Source of the DNA: Pseudomonas capsici
Lineage (GTDB): Bacteria; Pseudomonadota; Gammaproteobacteria; Pseudomonadales; Pseudomonadaceae
Direction: 5' to 3'
DNA: 64,000 bases
Assembly: GCF_017165765.1 (NCBI RefSeq)
Contig: NZ_JAFGZD010000021.1
Location: 1 to 64,000, forward strand
Position 1 is the first letter of the stretch. Each line of letters starts with the position of its first letter. The notes beneath the pieces are model-generated. The model did no database searches. It saw nothing but the letters and a program-made list of their open reading frames with translations, and was not told the DNA's origin. A program made the position numbers and the translations under genes. Shown one piece after another: positions 8,751-17,110 of the stretch.

Positions 8751-9398
8751 ATGGCTACCGAACGTCACTACTCTCCCCTTGATCGTCTTCTGTTGCAGGC
8801 CGACAGCGCAATGCGCACGTTGCTGCCTTCCAGCGGGCATTCTCATCGGCCTTCGCCCGCCATCCTGCGCCCCGAACACAAGATGAACGATGTCGACACT
8901 CGTCATGTAGCAGGTCTGATGCGCATCAACCACACCGGCGAAGTCTGCGCACAGGCGCTGTATCAGGGCCAGGCCTTGACCGCCAGGCTGCCCAAGGTAC
9001 GCAAGGCCATGGAGCATGCCGCCGAAGAAGAAATCGATCATCTGGTCTGGTGCGAACAACGCATTCATCAACTGGGCAGTCATACCAGCGTGCTCAACCC
9101 GCTGTTCTATGGCTTGTCCTTCGGCATTGGCGCAGCGGCCGGTCTGATCAGCGACAAGGTCAGCCTGGGTTTCGTGGCCGCGACCGAAGATCAGGTCTGC
9201 AAGCACCTGAACGAACACCTGGACCAGATACCTGCCGAGGATCAAAAGTCCCGGGCGATTCTGGAGCAGATGCGCATAGACGAAGAACAGCACGCCGAAA
9301 CCGCACTGGACGCCGGAGGCTTTCGCTTTCCGGCACCGGTCAAGTTCGGCATGAGCATCCTGGCCAAGGTCATGACCAAGAGCACGTACCGGATCTGA
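8751..9398 (+). CDS. coq7: demethoxyubiquinone hydroxylase Coq7
   Basis: This membrane-associated di-iron monooxygenase performs the penultimate step of ubiquinone synthesis, hydroxylating demethoxyubiquinol. It is 215 residues long. The repeated carboxylate/histidine iron ligands are visible in INHTGEVCA, EHAAEEEIDH and RIDEEQHAETA. The start is set by a GGAGG box just upstream of the ATG. Pseudomonads use Coq7 in place of UbiF. A bidirectional terminator separates it from the convergent speD. Confidence 0.93.
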   Translation: MATERHYSPLDRLLLQADSAMRTLLPSSGHSHRPSPAILRPEHKMNDVDTRHVAGLMRINHTGEVCAQALYQGQALTARLPKVRKAMEHAAEEEIDHLVWCEQRIHQLGSHTSVLNPLFYGLSFGIGAAAGLISDKVSLGFVAATEDQVCKHLNEHLDQIPAEDQKSRAILEQMRIDEEQHAETALDAGGFRFPAPVKFGMSILAKVMTKSTYRI

Positions 9399-9412
9399 CT
9401 TTCAGCCACGCA

Positions 9413-9442
9413 CAAAAAAGGCGCCTTGATCGGCGCCTTTCT
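9413..9442. terminator. bidirectional intrinsic terminator between coq7 and speD
   Basis: Inverted GGCGCC copies are flanked by AAAAAA on one side and TTTCTT on the other, which serves both convergent genes. Confidence 0.88.
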
Positions 9443-9456
9443 TGTTTGCAGTGAAA

Positions 9457-10251
9457 TCAGACAGCCACGTTGCGGCCGTAGAAGATTTCCAGCATTTCGT
9501 GCTTCACCTTGGCGGTGACCTGTGCACGCTGTTCAGCGGACAGGTTGCTGGTCGCGTCGCCGAACAGGTAGTTATCCAGTTCGAACTCCTTGAGCAGCAT
9601 CTTGGTGTGGAACAGGTTCTCCTGATACACGTTCACGTCGGTCATCTGGTAACCGTTGCGAGTATCTTCGGAGAGGTAGTTCTGGATCGAGTTGATCTCG
9701 TGATCGATGAAGTGCTTCTTGCCTTCTACATCGCGGGTGAAACCACGCACGCGATAGTCGACCGTCACGATGTCGGACTCGAACTTGTGGATCAGGTAGT
9801 TCAGCGCCTTGAGCGGTGAAATCACGCCACAGGTCGACACATCGATGTCCACGCGGAAAGTCGCGATCCCATCGACCGGGTGAATTTCCGGATAGGTGTG
9901 AACCGTGATGTGGCTCTTGTCCAGGTGGGCCAGAATGGTTTCCGGCAGTGGACCTGGCGACTCTTCGATCTGGCTTTCGGTAGGCGTTACCGGCTGCTCG
10001 GAGATCAGAATGGTCACACTGGCACCCTGCGGATCGTAATCCTGACGGGCGATGTTCAGGATATTGGCACCAATGATATCGACAACATCGGTCAGAATCC
10101 GCGTCAGACGTTCGGCGTCGTACACACTGTTGATGTACTCGACGTAGGCCTGCTGGTCTTGCGGGGTTTCCGCATAGCAGATGTCATAGATATTGAAGCT
10201 CAAGGTCTTTGTCAGGTTATTGAACCCGTGGAGCTTGAGTTTGCTTTTCAC
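9457..10251 (-). CDS. speD: S-adenosylmethionine decarboxylase proenzyme
   Basis: This enzyme makes decarboxylated AdoMet for spermidine synthesis. The 264-residue product matches the E. coli-type proenzyme. It self-cleaves before Ser113 in the DKSHITVHTYPE motif, turning that serine into the pyruvoyl cofactor. The start is taken at GTG (VKSKLKLHGF), where the conserved N-terminus begins. Codons upstream are not family-like. speA at the far right of the window feeds the same polyamine pathway. Confidence 0.94.
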   Translation of the reverse strand: MKSKLKLHGFNNLTKTLSFNIYDICYAETPQDQQAYVEYINSVYDAERLTRILTDVVDIIGANILNIARQDYDPQGASVTILISEQPVTPTESQIEESPGPLPETILAHLDKSHITVHTYPEIHPVDGIATFRVDIDVSTCGVISPLKALNYLIHKFESDIVTVDYRVRGFTRDVEGKKHFIDHEINSIQNYLSEDTRNGYQMTDVNVYQENLFHTKMLLKEFELDNYLFGDATSNLSAEQRAQVTAKVKHEMLEIFYGRNVAV

Positions 10252-10491
10252 CGTTAAAAACTCTCTATATGTGTGCGGCGCCAGCCGCGTGATCAAGCAT
10301 GCCCGTCAGATGAGCGGCGCTCAGCTGCGTAGGACGGTTAACACCTCTTCGCGTTGGCGATTTTGGTTGTCTGTTCTGGCGCAGCAGCAGAAAACCAATG
10401 CATGCCGCGCCTGAAAAAGTCGCGCATTATGCAGACGTCGGAAGCCGTCTGCCAGAGTGTGCGCCGTTTTTATGATCGTTGGATGTCTATA

Positions 10492-10914
10492 TCAGCCCAG
10501 TTCGACAATTTCATAGTCGTGGGTGATCTCTACACCGGCATTACCCAGCATGATCGATGCTGAACAATACTTCTCGGCCGAAAGCTCGATGGCACGCTTG
10601 ACCTGGGCTTCTTTCAGACCGCGGCCCTTGACGACGAAGTGCAGGTGGATCTTTGTGAAAACCTTGGGGTCTTCGCTTGCACGCTCGGCCTCGAGGAAGG
10701 CTTCGCAGCTTTCGACAGGCTGGCGGGACTTCTTGAGAATGCTGACGACATCGAAGTTGCTGCAACCGCCCAGACCGATCAGCACCATCTCCATCGGGCG
10801 TACGCCCAGATTGCGACCGCCGCTTTCAGGCGGGCCGTCCATTACCACCACATGACCGCTACCGGACTCGCCGAGGAACATGGCTTCGCCAGCCCATTGG
10901 ATGCGTGCCTTCAT
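10492..10914 (-). CDS. OsmC/Ohr-family protein (YhfA-like)
   Basis: This 140-residue protein has the two reactive cysteines of the OsmC fold, Cys51 in GLGGCSNFD and Cys117 in AEKYCSAS. OsmC/Ohr proteins reduce organic hydroperoxides with these thiols. This one is closest to the YhfA branch, whose role is less certain. It is divergent from vfr, an arrangement seen in other Pseudomonas genomes. The peroxidase function is from the family only. Confidence 0.88.
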   Translation of the reverse strand: MKARIQWAGEAMFLGESGSGHVVVMDGPPESGGRNLGVRPMEMVLIGLGGCSNFDVVSILKKSRQPVESCEAFLEAERASEDPKVFTKIHLHFVVKGRGLKEAQVKRAIELSAEKYCSASIMLGNAGVEITHDYEIVELG

Positions 10915-11122
10915 CACCAGACTCCACTGCTAAAAAAGGGAGCCAGCTTAGCACAGGCCCGGGAATCCGCTGGAGAGGCCTCAGAAAATGCTTTTTGCGG
11001 CCAAGATGTAGGAAAGGTCGCAAATGTTCTCAAACCCTCGTCGAAAAGCTGGCGAGAATGCCAGTGCAGCCGATACCTATAAAAGTGCCATTTGGCGAAG
11101 GGTCTTTTTTCGGAATACACGC

Positions 11123-11767
11123 ATGGTCGCAATCACAGTGACACCCAAAATAAAGAGTCTCGAAAAGCTTCTCCCTCATGCACAACGCCGTCGCTGCGCC
11201 GCCAAGAGCAATATCATCTGCGCTGGCGAGAAATCCGAGTCGTTGTTCATCATTCTCAAGGGTTCGGTAACGATCCTGATCGAGGACGATGAGGGTCGGG
11301 AAATGATCGTCGCGTATCTCAACAGCGGGGATTTCTTCGGCGAACTGGGCCTGTTCGAACAGGCAGGCCATGAAACCGTGCGCAGTGCGTGGGTTCGCGC
11401 CAAGACCGAATGCGAAGTGGCCGAGATCTCTTATTGCAAGTTTCGCGAGCTGACGCACCAGGAGCCGGAAATTCTCTATGCCCTGGGCGCCCAGATGGCT
11501 GATCGCCTGCGCAATACGACGCGCAAGGTCGGAGACCTGGCATTCCTCGACGTGACCGGAAGAGTGGCCCGCACGTTGCTGGATCTGTGTCGGCAACCGG
11601 ATGCCATGACGCACCCCGACGGCATGCAGATCAAGGTGACCCGTCAGGAAATCGGACGTATCGTGGGCTGTTCGAGGGAAATGGTCGGGCGCGTGCTCAA
11701 GTCTCTGGAAGAGCAGCAACTGGTCGACGTCAAAGGCAAGACCATGGTGGTGTTCGGAACCCGCTGA
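11123..11767 (+). CDS. vfr: cAMP-responsive regulator Vfr (CRP homologue)
   Basis: This global transcription regulator of virulence, quorum sensing and type IV pili is known from P. aeruginosa. The 214-residue length equals Vfr. The cyclic-nucleotide pocket is visible in FFGELGLFE and in RSAWVRAKTECEVAEI. The C-terminal winged HTH has the CRP-like recognition segment RQEIGRIVGCSREMVGRVLK. The ATG at MVAITVT was chosen because upstream codons are not conserved. It is divergent from the osmC-type gene. Confidence 0.93.
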   Translation: MVAITVTPKIKSLEKLLPHAQRRRCAAKSNIICAGEKSESLFIILKGSVTILIEDDEGREMIVAYLNSGDFFGELGLFEQAGHETVRSAWVRAKTECEVAEISYCKFRELTHQEPEILYALGAQMADRLRNTTRKVGDLAFLDVTGRVARTLLDLCRQPDAMTHPDGMQIKVTRQEIGRIVGCSREMVGRVLKSLEEQQLVDVKGKTMVVFGTR

Positions 11768-11779
11768 CGCCGGTGCTGC

Positions 11780-12475
11780 TCAGAGCCTGGCCAGCATCTG
11801 CCGATAAGACTGGTTCAAGCGTTCGAGCACATCGAAGCCGCCTTCGGGAAAGGCTTCATACAAGGCAATATGGCTTTGGGCTCGTACTCGCGCTTCCAGC
11901 TCGCACAATTCGTTGAAGCGATTGACCGCAGCCACCATCTGCTGACGTTCGTTATCCAGCAACAAGGCGCCATGAGCCAGCACCACAGGACGTGTTCCAC
12001 CCTGGCTTTGACGCCAGCGCTGGGCGGTGCCGACCATCTTGCGGCCATCGAGGTTGACGTTGAAACGGCCGTCGCAGAATGCGCCGTCCACGTCCCCCAG
12101 AGAAGCCTGGCCACCCAGTTCGGTCAGCAGATCCAGAATCGGCTGGCACAAACGTCGGTAGGCGTTTTCTATTCTGTCACGGTCGGCATCCGTGCCGGGC
12201 TGTGCGTAAACCAGAGCAATGTTCACGGTTGCAGAAGACTGCGGCACCGGTTCACCGCCCGTTTCACGCAGCAGGACAGGCCAGCCGCTGTCTGCAAGGG
12301 TTTCACTGGCTTCGGTAAAACCCGGCAGGCGACTCATCCGGCGTGGCATGACCAGCGCCCGATCATTCGGGCGCCAGAACAGCAGCCCATGATCCGCGTC
12401 ACCGGCACACACCGAAGCCAGCAGGTCCTGTTCGGCCTGCAGGCCTTTTTCGATGCAGATGTCGACGACCGTCAT
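11780..12475 (-). CDS. lipoate-protein ligase family protein
   Basis: This 231-residue protein belongs to the BPL/LplA/LipB cofactor-transferase fold. Features are a central RETGGEPVP segment (equivalent to the RRxSGGGAV motif), a following DGRFNVNLDGRKMVGTAQR block with the conserved lysine, and HGALLLD. Such proteins attach or transfer lipoyl or octanoyl groups. Family members at this locus are not well characterised. It lies 10 bp downstream of trpC and may be co-transcribed with trpGDC. Confidence 0.75.
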   Translation of the reverse strand: MTVVDICIEKGLQAEQDLLASVCAGDADHGLLFWRPNDRALVMPRRMSRLPGFTEASETLADSGWPVLLRETGGEPVPQSSATVNIALVYAQPGTDADRDRIENAYRRLCQPILDLLTELGGQASLGDVDGAFCDGRFNVNLDGRKMVGTAQRWRQSQGGTRPVVLAHGALLLDNERQQMVAAVNRFNELCELEARVRAQSHIALYEAFPEGGFDVLERLNQSYRQMLARL

Positions 12476-12485
12476 GGTCTACGAC

Positions 12486-13322
12486 TCAATCAAGAGCCGA
12501 GCCAGTGACCGGCACGCCACGCTCCGGGAAGAACAGACGCTGCAATTCCGCTCCCGGCTGCTCGGCGCGCATGAAGGCCTCGCCCACCAGGAAGGAATAC
12601 ACATCGCTGATTTCCATCAGCTCAACATCGGCCCGGTTGAGGATGCCGCTCTCGGTAATGACCAGACGATCGCGAGGAATGCGCGGCAGCAGATCCAGCG
12701 TGGTTTCCAGGCTCACCTCGAAGGTATGCAGGTTGCGGTTGTTGACACCCACCAGCGGCGTATCGAGGGTTTTCAGGGCGCGCTCCAGCTCATCGCCATC
12801 ATGCACTTCAACCAGAACGTCCAGACCGACACCCTTGGCAACCGCTGCCAGTTCGGCCATTTTCACGTCATCCAGCGCCGCCACGATCAACAGGATGCAG
12901 TCGGCACCCAGAGCCCGGGCTTCGACGACCTGATACGGGTCGATCATGAAGTCCTTGCGGATCACCGGCAACTTGCAGGCCGCACGGGCTTCCTGCAGAT
13001 AGGCATCGGCGCCCTGGAAGAAATCGATATCGGTCAGGACCGACAGGCAGGTCGCACCGCCAGCCTGATAGCTTTTGGCAATCTCGGCAGGCTGGAAGTT
13101 TTCCCGGATCACGCCCTTGCTCGGCGAGGCCTTCTTGATTTCGGCAATCACCGCCGGCTGCTTGCTTCTGGCCTGCTCGATCAAGGCATTGGCAAAACCG
13201 CGAGGCGCATCGGCCCCCGCGGCCTGCCGCTCCAGCTCCGCCAGAGTCACAATGGCACGACGAGCAGCCACTTCCTCGGCTTTACGGGCGAGAATCTTTT
13301 CCAGTACGGTTGGCACACTCAT
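12486..13322 (-). CDS. trpC: indole-3-glycerol phosphate synthase
   Basis: This TIM-barrel enzyme of tryptophan synthesis closes the indole ring of CdRP. The 278-residue protein shows the signature AEIKKASPSKG, the LTDIDFFQG and RKDFMIDPYQ segments, and VGVNNRNLHTFE. Its start overlaps the trpD stop by 4 bp (ATGA), showing tight translational coupling in trpGDC. It is the monofunctional form, not fused to trpF, as usual in pseudomonads. Confidence 0.96.
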   Translation of the reverse strand: MSVPTVLEKILARKAEEVAARRAIVTLAELERQAAGADAPRGFANALIEQARSKQPAVIAEIKKASPSKGVIRENFQPAEIAKSYQAGGATCLSVLTDIDFFQGADAYLQEARAACKLPVIRKDFMIDPYQVVEARALGADCILLIVAALDDVKMAELAAVAKGVGLDVLVEVHDGDELERALKTLDTPLVGVNNRNLHTFEVSLETTLDLLPRIPRDRLVITESGILNRADVELMEISDVYSFLVGEAFMRAEQPGAELQRLFFPERGVPVTGSALD

Positions 13323-14380
13323 CCTTCATTCTCCTGCTTGAATACCGCCGTGAAAGCACCCAATTCGTCCAGCTTTTCCCGGGCCAGGCCGGTGTGCAGG
13401 GAATCGTGTGCCAGTTCTACGCCTTCTTTGAGGCTGGAGGCATGATCAGCAGCATAGAGTGCCGCACCGGCGTTAAGCACGATCATTTCCGCGGCCTTCT
13501 GGCCATGTTCCGTCTTGCGACGCCCAAGAGCGTCCCGAATCAGCTCAAGAGAGGCAGCCGGGCTTTCGACCGCCAGACCATACAGGCTCTGGCTTTTCAT
13601 GCCCAGATCTTCGGGTTGTACCGAGTATTCGGTGATTTCGCCGTTTTTCAGTTCGGCGACAAAGGTCGGTGCCGCGAGGCTGAACTCGTCCAGACCGTCC
13701 TGAGAGTGCACCACCAGCACATGCTTGCTGCCCAGGCGCGACAGGACTTCCGCCAGCGGGCGACACAACGCCTGGTTGAACACACCCACCACTTGATGGC
13801 GAACGCCAGCCGGATTCGTAAGCGGGCCGAGCATATTGAACAGGGTGCGCAGCCCCAGGTCGCGACGCGGACCGGCGGCATGTTTCATGGCGCTGTGGTG
13901 GGACTGGGCGAACATGAAGCCGATGCCCACGCTGTCGATGCAACGCGCCACCTGGACCGGATCGAGGTTCAGGTACACGCCCGCCGCTTCCAGCAGGTCG
14001 GCACTGCCGCTCTTGCCTGACACCGCACGGTTGCCGTGCTTGGCGACCGTGCAACCGGCAGCCGAGATCACGAACGCCGAAGCCGTGGAGACGTTGAAGA
14101 TGTTGGCACCATCACCACCGGTGCCGACGATATCCACAACCTTGTCCAGCGATTGCAGCTCGACCTTGTTTGCCAGCTCACGCATGACCGAGACGGCACC
14201 GACGATTTCATCGATGCTCTCGCTTTTCATCCGCATGCCCATCAGAAAGGCACCGATCTGCGCTTCGCTGCATTGGCCCGTCATGATTTCACGCATGACA
14301 TCGCGCATCTCGTCGGTGCTCAAGTCCAGATGATTGACGACGCGGTTGAGCGCCGTCTTGATAGTCATTGGCGAACTCAT
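13319..14380 (-). CDS. trpD: anthranilate phosphoribosyltransferase
   Basis: This enzyme transfers phosphoribose from PRPP to anthranilate. The 353-residue protein has the PRPP-binding GTGGDGANIFNVSTASA and the KHGNRAVSGKSGSADLLEA block. The start is the ATG overlapping the trpG stop (ATGA), with AGGAGA 7 bp upstream. The frame is open 63 codons further, but those codons lie inside trpG. It overlaps trpC at its 3' end by 4 bp. Confidence 0.96.
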   Translation of the reverse strand: MSSPMTIKTALNRVVNHLDLSTDEMRDVMREIMTGQCSEAQIGAFLMGMRMKSESIDEIVGAVSVMRELANKVELQSLDKVVDIVGTGGDGANIFNVSTASAFVISAAGCTVAKHGNRAVSGKSGSADLLEAAGVYLNLDPVQVARCIDSVGIGFMFAQSHHSAMKHAAGPRRDLGLRTLFNMLGPLTNPAGVRHQVVGVFNQALCRPLAEVLSRLGSKHVLVVHSQDGLDEFSLAAPTFVAELKNGEITEYSVQPEDLGMKSQSLYGLAVESPAASLELIRDALGRRKTEHGQKAAEMIVLNAGAALYAADHASSLKEGVELAHDSLHTGLAREKLDELGAFTAVFKQENEG

Positions 14381-14985
14381 GAGAAGTTCTCCTGACGAGT
14401 GCCGCCGGTCTGTTTGAGGAAGTTGGCGAACAGCTCGTGCCCCTGCTCGGTTAGGATCGACTCGGGGTGAAACTGCACCCCTTCGATATTCAGCGTCTTG
14501 TGGCGAAGCCCCATGATCTCGTCCATCGAACCATCTTCCAGCGCGGTCCAGGCGGTGACTTCCAGGCAATCAGGCAGGGTGTCGAGCTTGACCACCAGCG
14601 AATGGTAACGAGTCACGACCAGAGGATGGTTCAAGCCATTGAACACGCCCTTGTCCTCATGAACGACAGGACTGGTCTTGCCGTGCATGACCTGACGGGC
14701 GCGCACCACATCACCACCGAACGCCTGGCCAATGGACTGGTGCCCCAGGCAGACACCCAGAATCGGCAGTTTGCCCGCGAAGTGAGTGATCACCTCAAGC
14801 GAGACACCGGCTTCGTTGGGTGTGCAAGGGCCGGGCGAAACGACAATGCGCTCCGGGTTCAAGGCTTCGATCTGAGCAATGGTCAACTCATCGTTACGAA
14901 TCACTTTAACGTCGGCACCCAGTTCACCGAGGTACTGCACGACGTTATAGGTAAAGGAGTCGTAGTTATCGATCATCAGCAGCAT
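14377..14985 (-). CDS. trpG: anthranilate synthase component II (glutamine amidotransferase)
   Basis: This is the class I glutamine amidotransferase that supplies ammonia to TrpE. It has 202 residues. The nucleophile Cys79 is in LGVCLGHQ, and the His/Glu pair is in VQFHPESIL. It heads trpGDC. Its partner trpE is not in this window. In the related P. syringae layout trpE and trpG lie on opposite sides of the tailocin, so trpG needs its own promoter here. A candidate promoter and a Trp-codon leader are annotated upstream. Confidence 0.95.
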   Translation of the reverse strand: MLLMIDNYDSFTYNVVQYLGELGADVKVIRNDELTIAQIEALNPERIVVSPGPCTPNEAGVSLEVITHFAGKLPILGVCLGHQSIGQAFGGDVVRARQVMHGKTSPVVHEDKGVFNGLNHPLVVTRYHSLVVKLDTLPDCLEVTAWTALEDGSMDEIMGLRHKTLNIEGVQFHPESILTEQGHELFANFLKQTGGTRQENFS

Positions 14986-15140
14986 GTTGCTATCAACCTT
15001 TTGAATTTACTGACTTTATTCGGCCTTCCGAGTCGAGCCCGCTTGCGTATCCACCAAAGGTCCGGCATGTGACCTGGCGAAATACATCAGGGGAGCGAAG
15101 GCATACAGGTACAGGTCCGGGCAGGCCGGAAAAGAAATAG

Positions 15141-15209
15141 TCAGGCGCGCCAACGCCAACGGGCGTGGGCCTTGATAACGCGCATCAAGAGTTTGCTGAC
15201 AATCGTCAC
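15141..15209 (-). CDS. trpL: candidate trp leader peptide (attenuator) of trpGDC
   Basis: A 22-codon frame starts at GTG, with an in-frame ATG eight codons later. It ends Arg-Trp-Arg-Trp-Arg-Ala-stop, placing two Trp codons next to the stop. It lies about 155 bp upstream of trpG on the same strand, between a promoter-like sequence and the gene. Attenuation of trpGDC is established in P. putida, which supports a leader here. No clean hairpin with a U-run was found downstream, and the ribosome-binding site is weak, so the mechanism is unproven. Confidence 0.5.
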   Translation of the reverse strand: MTIVSKLLMRVIKAHARWRWRA

Positions 15210-15237
15210 GGGAGGCGTCTCATCTATACGTTTCGGG

Positions 15238-15266
15238 ACATTAACTTACCGAATCACACGGCGCAA
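15238..15266 (-). promoter_or_regulatory. candidate promoter for trpGDC
   Basis: TTGCGC and TAATGT are separated by 17 bp, pointing towards trpG and located about 30 bp ahead of the Trp-rich leader peptide. The rest of the stretch between trpG and the tailocin lysis genes shows no other gene. Confidence 0.4.
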
Positions 15267-15387
15267 TATGATTGTGCCGGGGAAAACAGGTCATGTATCC
15301 GGTCAGATGAGCTTTCAGGTGGCAGATCAGTGTCTGCCGGGAGGAAGCCGATACTGCTGACGCAGTCTCGGCATTGGGGAAGGGAGT

Positions 15388-15897
15388 TCAGCGGGAGATT
15401 TCACGGACATAAGCCTGACAGGCCTTGAGAGCAATCAGTCCCTGGTCTCCGTCGTCGGTGATGGCGACAATTCGTTGAGCAGCCGCCGGGTCAAGTTCGG
15501 CTCGCGTGATTCCATGAACCAGGCTGCCGGAGGAGGCAGTGGCGGGCTCTCCAGCACCGCTGGCGGGAGCGGCGAGGAGGACTGACAGCCGCAAATCAGA
15601 AGTAGCCAGACGACTACGCAAGCGAGCCTGAAGTTTCTGTGCATCGCTCAATTCCTTGTAGTGAGTTGCATCGCTGGTTTGCAGACGGGCCTCCATGTCC
15701 CGTCGCAGTTTCTGTTGAGCTTCCTGCCAGGCAATGACGGCCCTGGAAGCAAGCTCACGTTCTTGCAGATGAATCTGTGCCTGCTCGGCCAATTGCTGGC
15801 CATAGCTGCTGGCCTGCCATTGCCATGCCGCCCAGGCTCCCACCCCCAATCCCGACAACAGCGCCAGAGCCACTGCGCGCAGATCCAGAACCTTCAT
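15388..15897 (-). CDS. Rz-like inner-membrane spanin
   Basis: This is a 169-residue i-spanin. It has an N-terminal signal-anchor helix (about residues 6-24, rich in Ala/Leu) and a long periplasmic segment with coiled-coil character (about 30-105, many Gln/Glu/Arg). Its start overlaps the endolysin stop (ATGA). In lysis it bridges the inner and outer membranes together with Rz1, which is encoded inside it in another frame. In a tailocin this cassette releases the particles by lysing the producer. Confidence 0.8.
   Translation of the reverse strand: MKVLDLRAVALALLSGLGVGAWAAWQWQASSYGQQLAEQAQIHLQERELASRAVIAWQEAQQKLRRDMEARLQTSDATHYKELSDAQKLQARLRSRLATSDLRLSVLLAAPASGAGEPATASSGSLVHGITRAELDPAAAQRIVAITDDGDQGLIALKACQAYVREISR
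15435..15644 (-). CDS. Rz1-like outer-membrane spanin lipoprotein, nested in Rz
   Basis: This 69-residue lipoprotein has a lipobox LLICGC (modified Cys20) and a proline-rich mature part (SPLPPAVLESPPLPPP), as in Rz1 proteins. It lies wholly within the Rz gene in a different frame on the same strand, the classic embedded spanin arrangement. It would anchor in the outer membrane and pair with Rz. Confidence 0.8.
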   Translation of the reverse strand: MHRNFRLACVVVWLLLICGCQSSSPLPPAVLESPPLPPPAAWFMESREPNLTRRLLNELSPSPTTETRD

Positions 15898-16439
15898 GAC
15901 AACACCTGCAAAGCGCGTTGATAAAAAGCTTCTCGTTCGGCAAGTCCATTGGTGCCGCCATTGATGCGCCTGGTAATCAACAGGAAGTTTCCTTGATCGG
16001 CCAAGGCATTCAGCCTTGCCCGATCCCAGAACCAGCCCGCGGACATGGCGGCATGCTCCGGCAGCTCGAGCAACTCGGGATGATTGAGCAGATCCAGCCC
16101 CAGTGCTTCCCCGCACGCCACATAGTTCGCCCGGCCCGTGACCTGAATAAGCCCCCGTCCACGATAGAACTGACCGTCACCATCGTCTTCGGGGGTATTA
16201 CCCAGGCGCAAGGCCAGTTGGCCTGTGTCATAGCGCTTCAGGTAGTCGTCACTTCCCAGTTCACGGACATAGCGCAACTGACCGGATTCGTGACCGATCT
16301 GCGCGATGAACGCTGCCACCTGCAAGCGGGTAACGATGCTGTAGCGGGTCATGGCGGCGTTGAGCGCGGAAACGAAAACGCCGGCTTTAGGGCCGGCGTT
16401 GGGGAGGATTTGCTGGAGTTGTTGCTGGGTTATGGGCAT
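15894..16439 (-). CDS. endolysin (GH19 chitinase/lysozyme-like)
   Basis: This is a 181-residue glycoside hydrolase family 19-type muramidase. The catalytic glutamate is in IGHESGQ, and the substrate-cleft motif is YRGRGLIQVTGRANY. No signal peptide is visible, so export needs a holin. None is obvious next to it. The small membrane proteins at 30820-31528 are possible but unproven candidates. The start MPITQQQL was chosen because it follows a GGAGG box. A terminator lies just upstream, between it and the fibre chaperone. Confidence 0.85.
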   Translation of the reverse strand: MPITQQQLQQILPNAGPKAGVFVSALNAAMTRYSIVTRLQVAAFIAQIGHESGQLRYVRELGSDDYLKRYDTGQLALRLGNTPEDDGDGQFYRGRGLIQVTGRANYVACGEALGLDLLNHPELLELPEHAAMSAGWFWDRARLNALADQGNFLLITRRINGGTNGLAEREAFYQRALQVLS

Positions 16440-16452
16440 GTTGCCTCCATAC

Positions 16453-16472
16453 AAAAAAAGCCCCTTGGGGCT
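16453..16472 (-). terminator. intrinsic terminator between fibre chaperone and lysis cassette
   Basis: On the minus strand AGCCC-CAAG-GGGCT is followed by seven T. It should stop part of the late-operon transcripts before the endolysin unless they are antiterminated. Confidence 0.8.
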
Positions 16473-16502
16473 ATTCGTTTTTCTGGATGTCATTCAGGCC
16501 TG

Positions 16503-17093
16503 TCACTGCACCGCCTTGAACGGTTCACCAGCATTTCCGGCAGTCAGTTCCCTGATCAGATCAATCACGGTGACGACAACCGCCTTCGCCTGCTCGTGCT
16601 CACCAGCAGCCACCAGGGCACGCACGCTCTCCTTGGCCGCAAGACGTGCCTCACGGATCTGATAAAGCATGTCGGCGGTATCCGCCGATGCCTGCAGAAT
16701 CGCCTCCGCCGACTCCTGGGGCGTTCGGCCATTGATGGCATAGGCCGCCACGGCACGAGGAACGGCGTCGGCCGGGTAGCCGGCAGCCTTGAAGGCTTGC
16801 GCCTCGGAGACGGCCAGGCTGTACTCAAGAACCCGCAAGGCCTCGAGCGTGCCAACCAGGCGCACCGCGTCGATCTGCTCGCACAACTCGTCGGCAGTCG
16901 CAACGATCTGAACGGGGTCGATCAGAATCGGCAAGCCCCACTCATCGTGCGAACGCACTTTGCCCGCTGGCGGGTTGGCGATCACGGACGTGTAGATTTC
17001 CTCGGATATCTCCACGGCATCCACAGGGATCTGGCTGCCATGGATTGATGGCAGATATGTGCAGCCGGTGCTTGAACTGTAAAAACGTTGCAT
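16503..17093 (-). CDS. tail fibre assembly chaperone, module 1
   Basis: This 196-residue protein follows tail fibre 1. The N-terminus (FYSSSTGCTYLPSIHG) resembles phage tail fibre assembly proteins. The rest is helical with a middle segment rich in Ala/Glu. Such chaperones help the fibre trimer fold and are usually matched to its C-terminus. It differs in length and sequence from the chaperone of module 2, so each fibre seems to have its own partner. The start at MQRFYSS is chosen by a GGAGG box. Confidence 0.65.
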   Translation of the reverse strand: MQRFYSSSTGCTYLPSIHGSQIPVDAVEISEEIYTSVIANPPAGKVRSHDEWGLPILIDPVQIVATADELCEQIDAVRLVGTLEALRVLEYSLAVSEAQAFKAAGYPADAVPRAVAAYAINGRTPQESAEAILQASADTADMLYQIREARLAAKESVRALVAAGEHEQAKAVVVTVIDLIRELTAGNAGEPFKAVQ

Positions 17094-17110
17094 GATGCCT
17101 CCTTGAATGA

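Noticed and set aside
10434..10455. Terminator between the OsmC-type gene and speD
   Set aside because: A 7-bp stem (GCAGACG/CGTCTGC) exists but there is no T-run on either strand.
16376..16402. GC-rich hairpin followed by TTTTC inside the endolysin gene
   Set aside because: It is encoded by Asn-Ala-Gly-Pro-Lys-Ala-Gly-Val codons of the protein, so coding constraint explains it.
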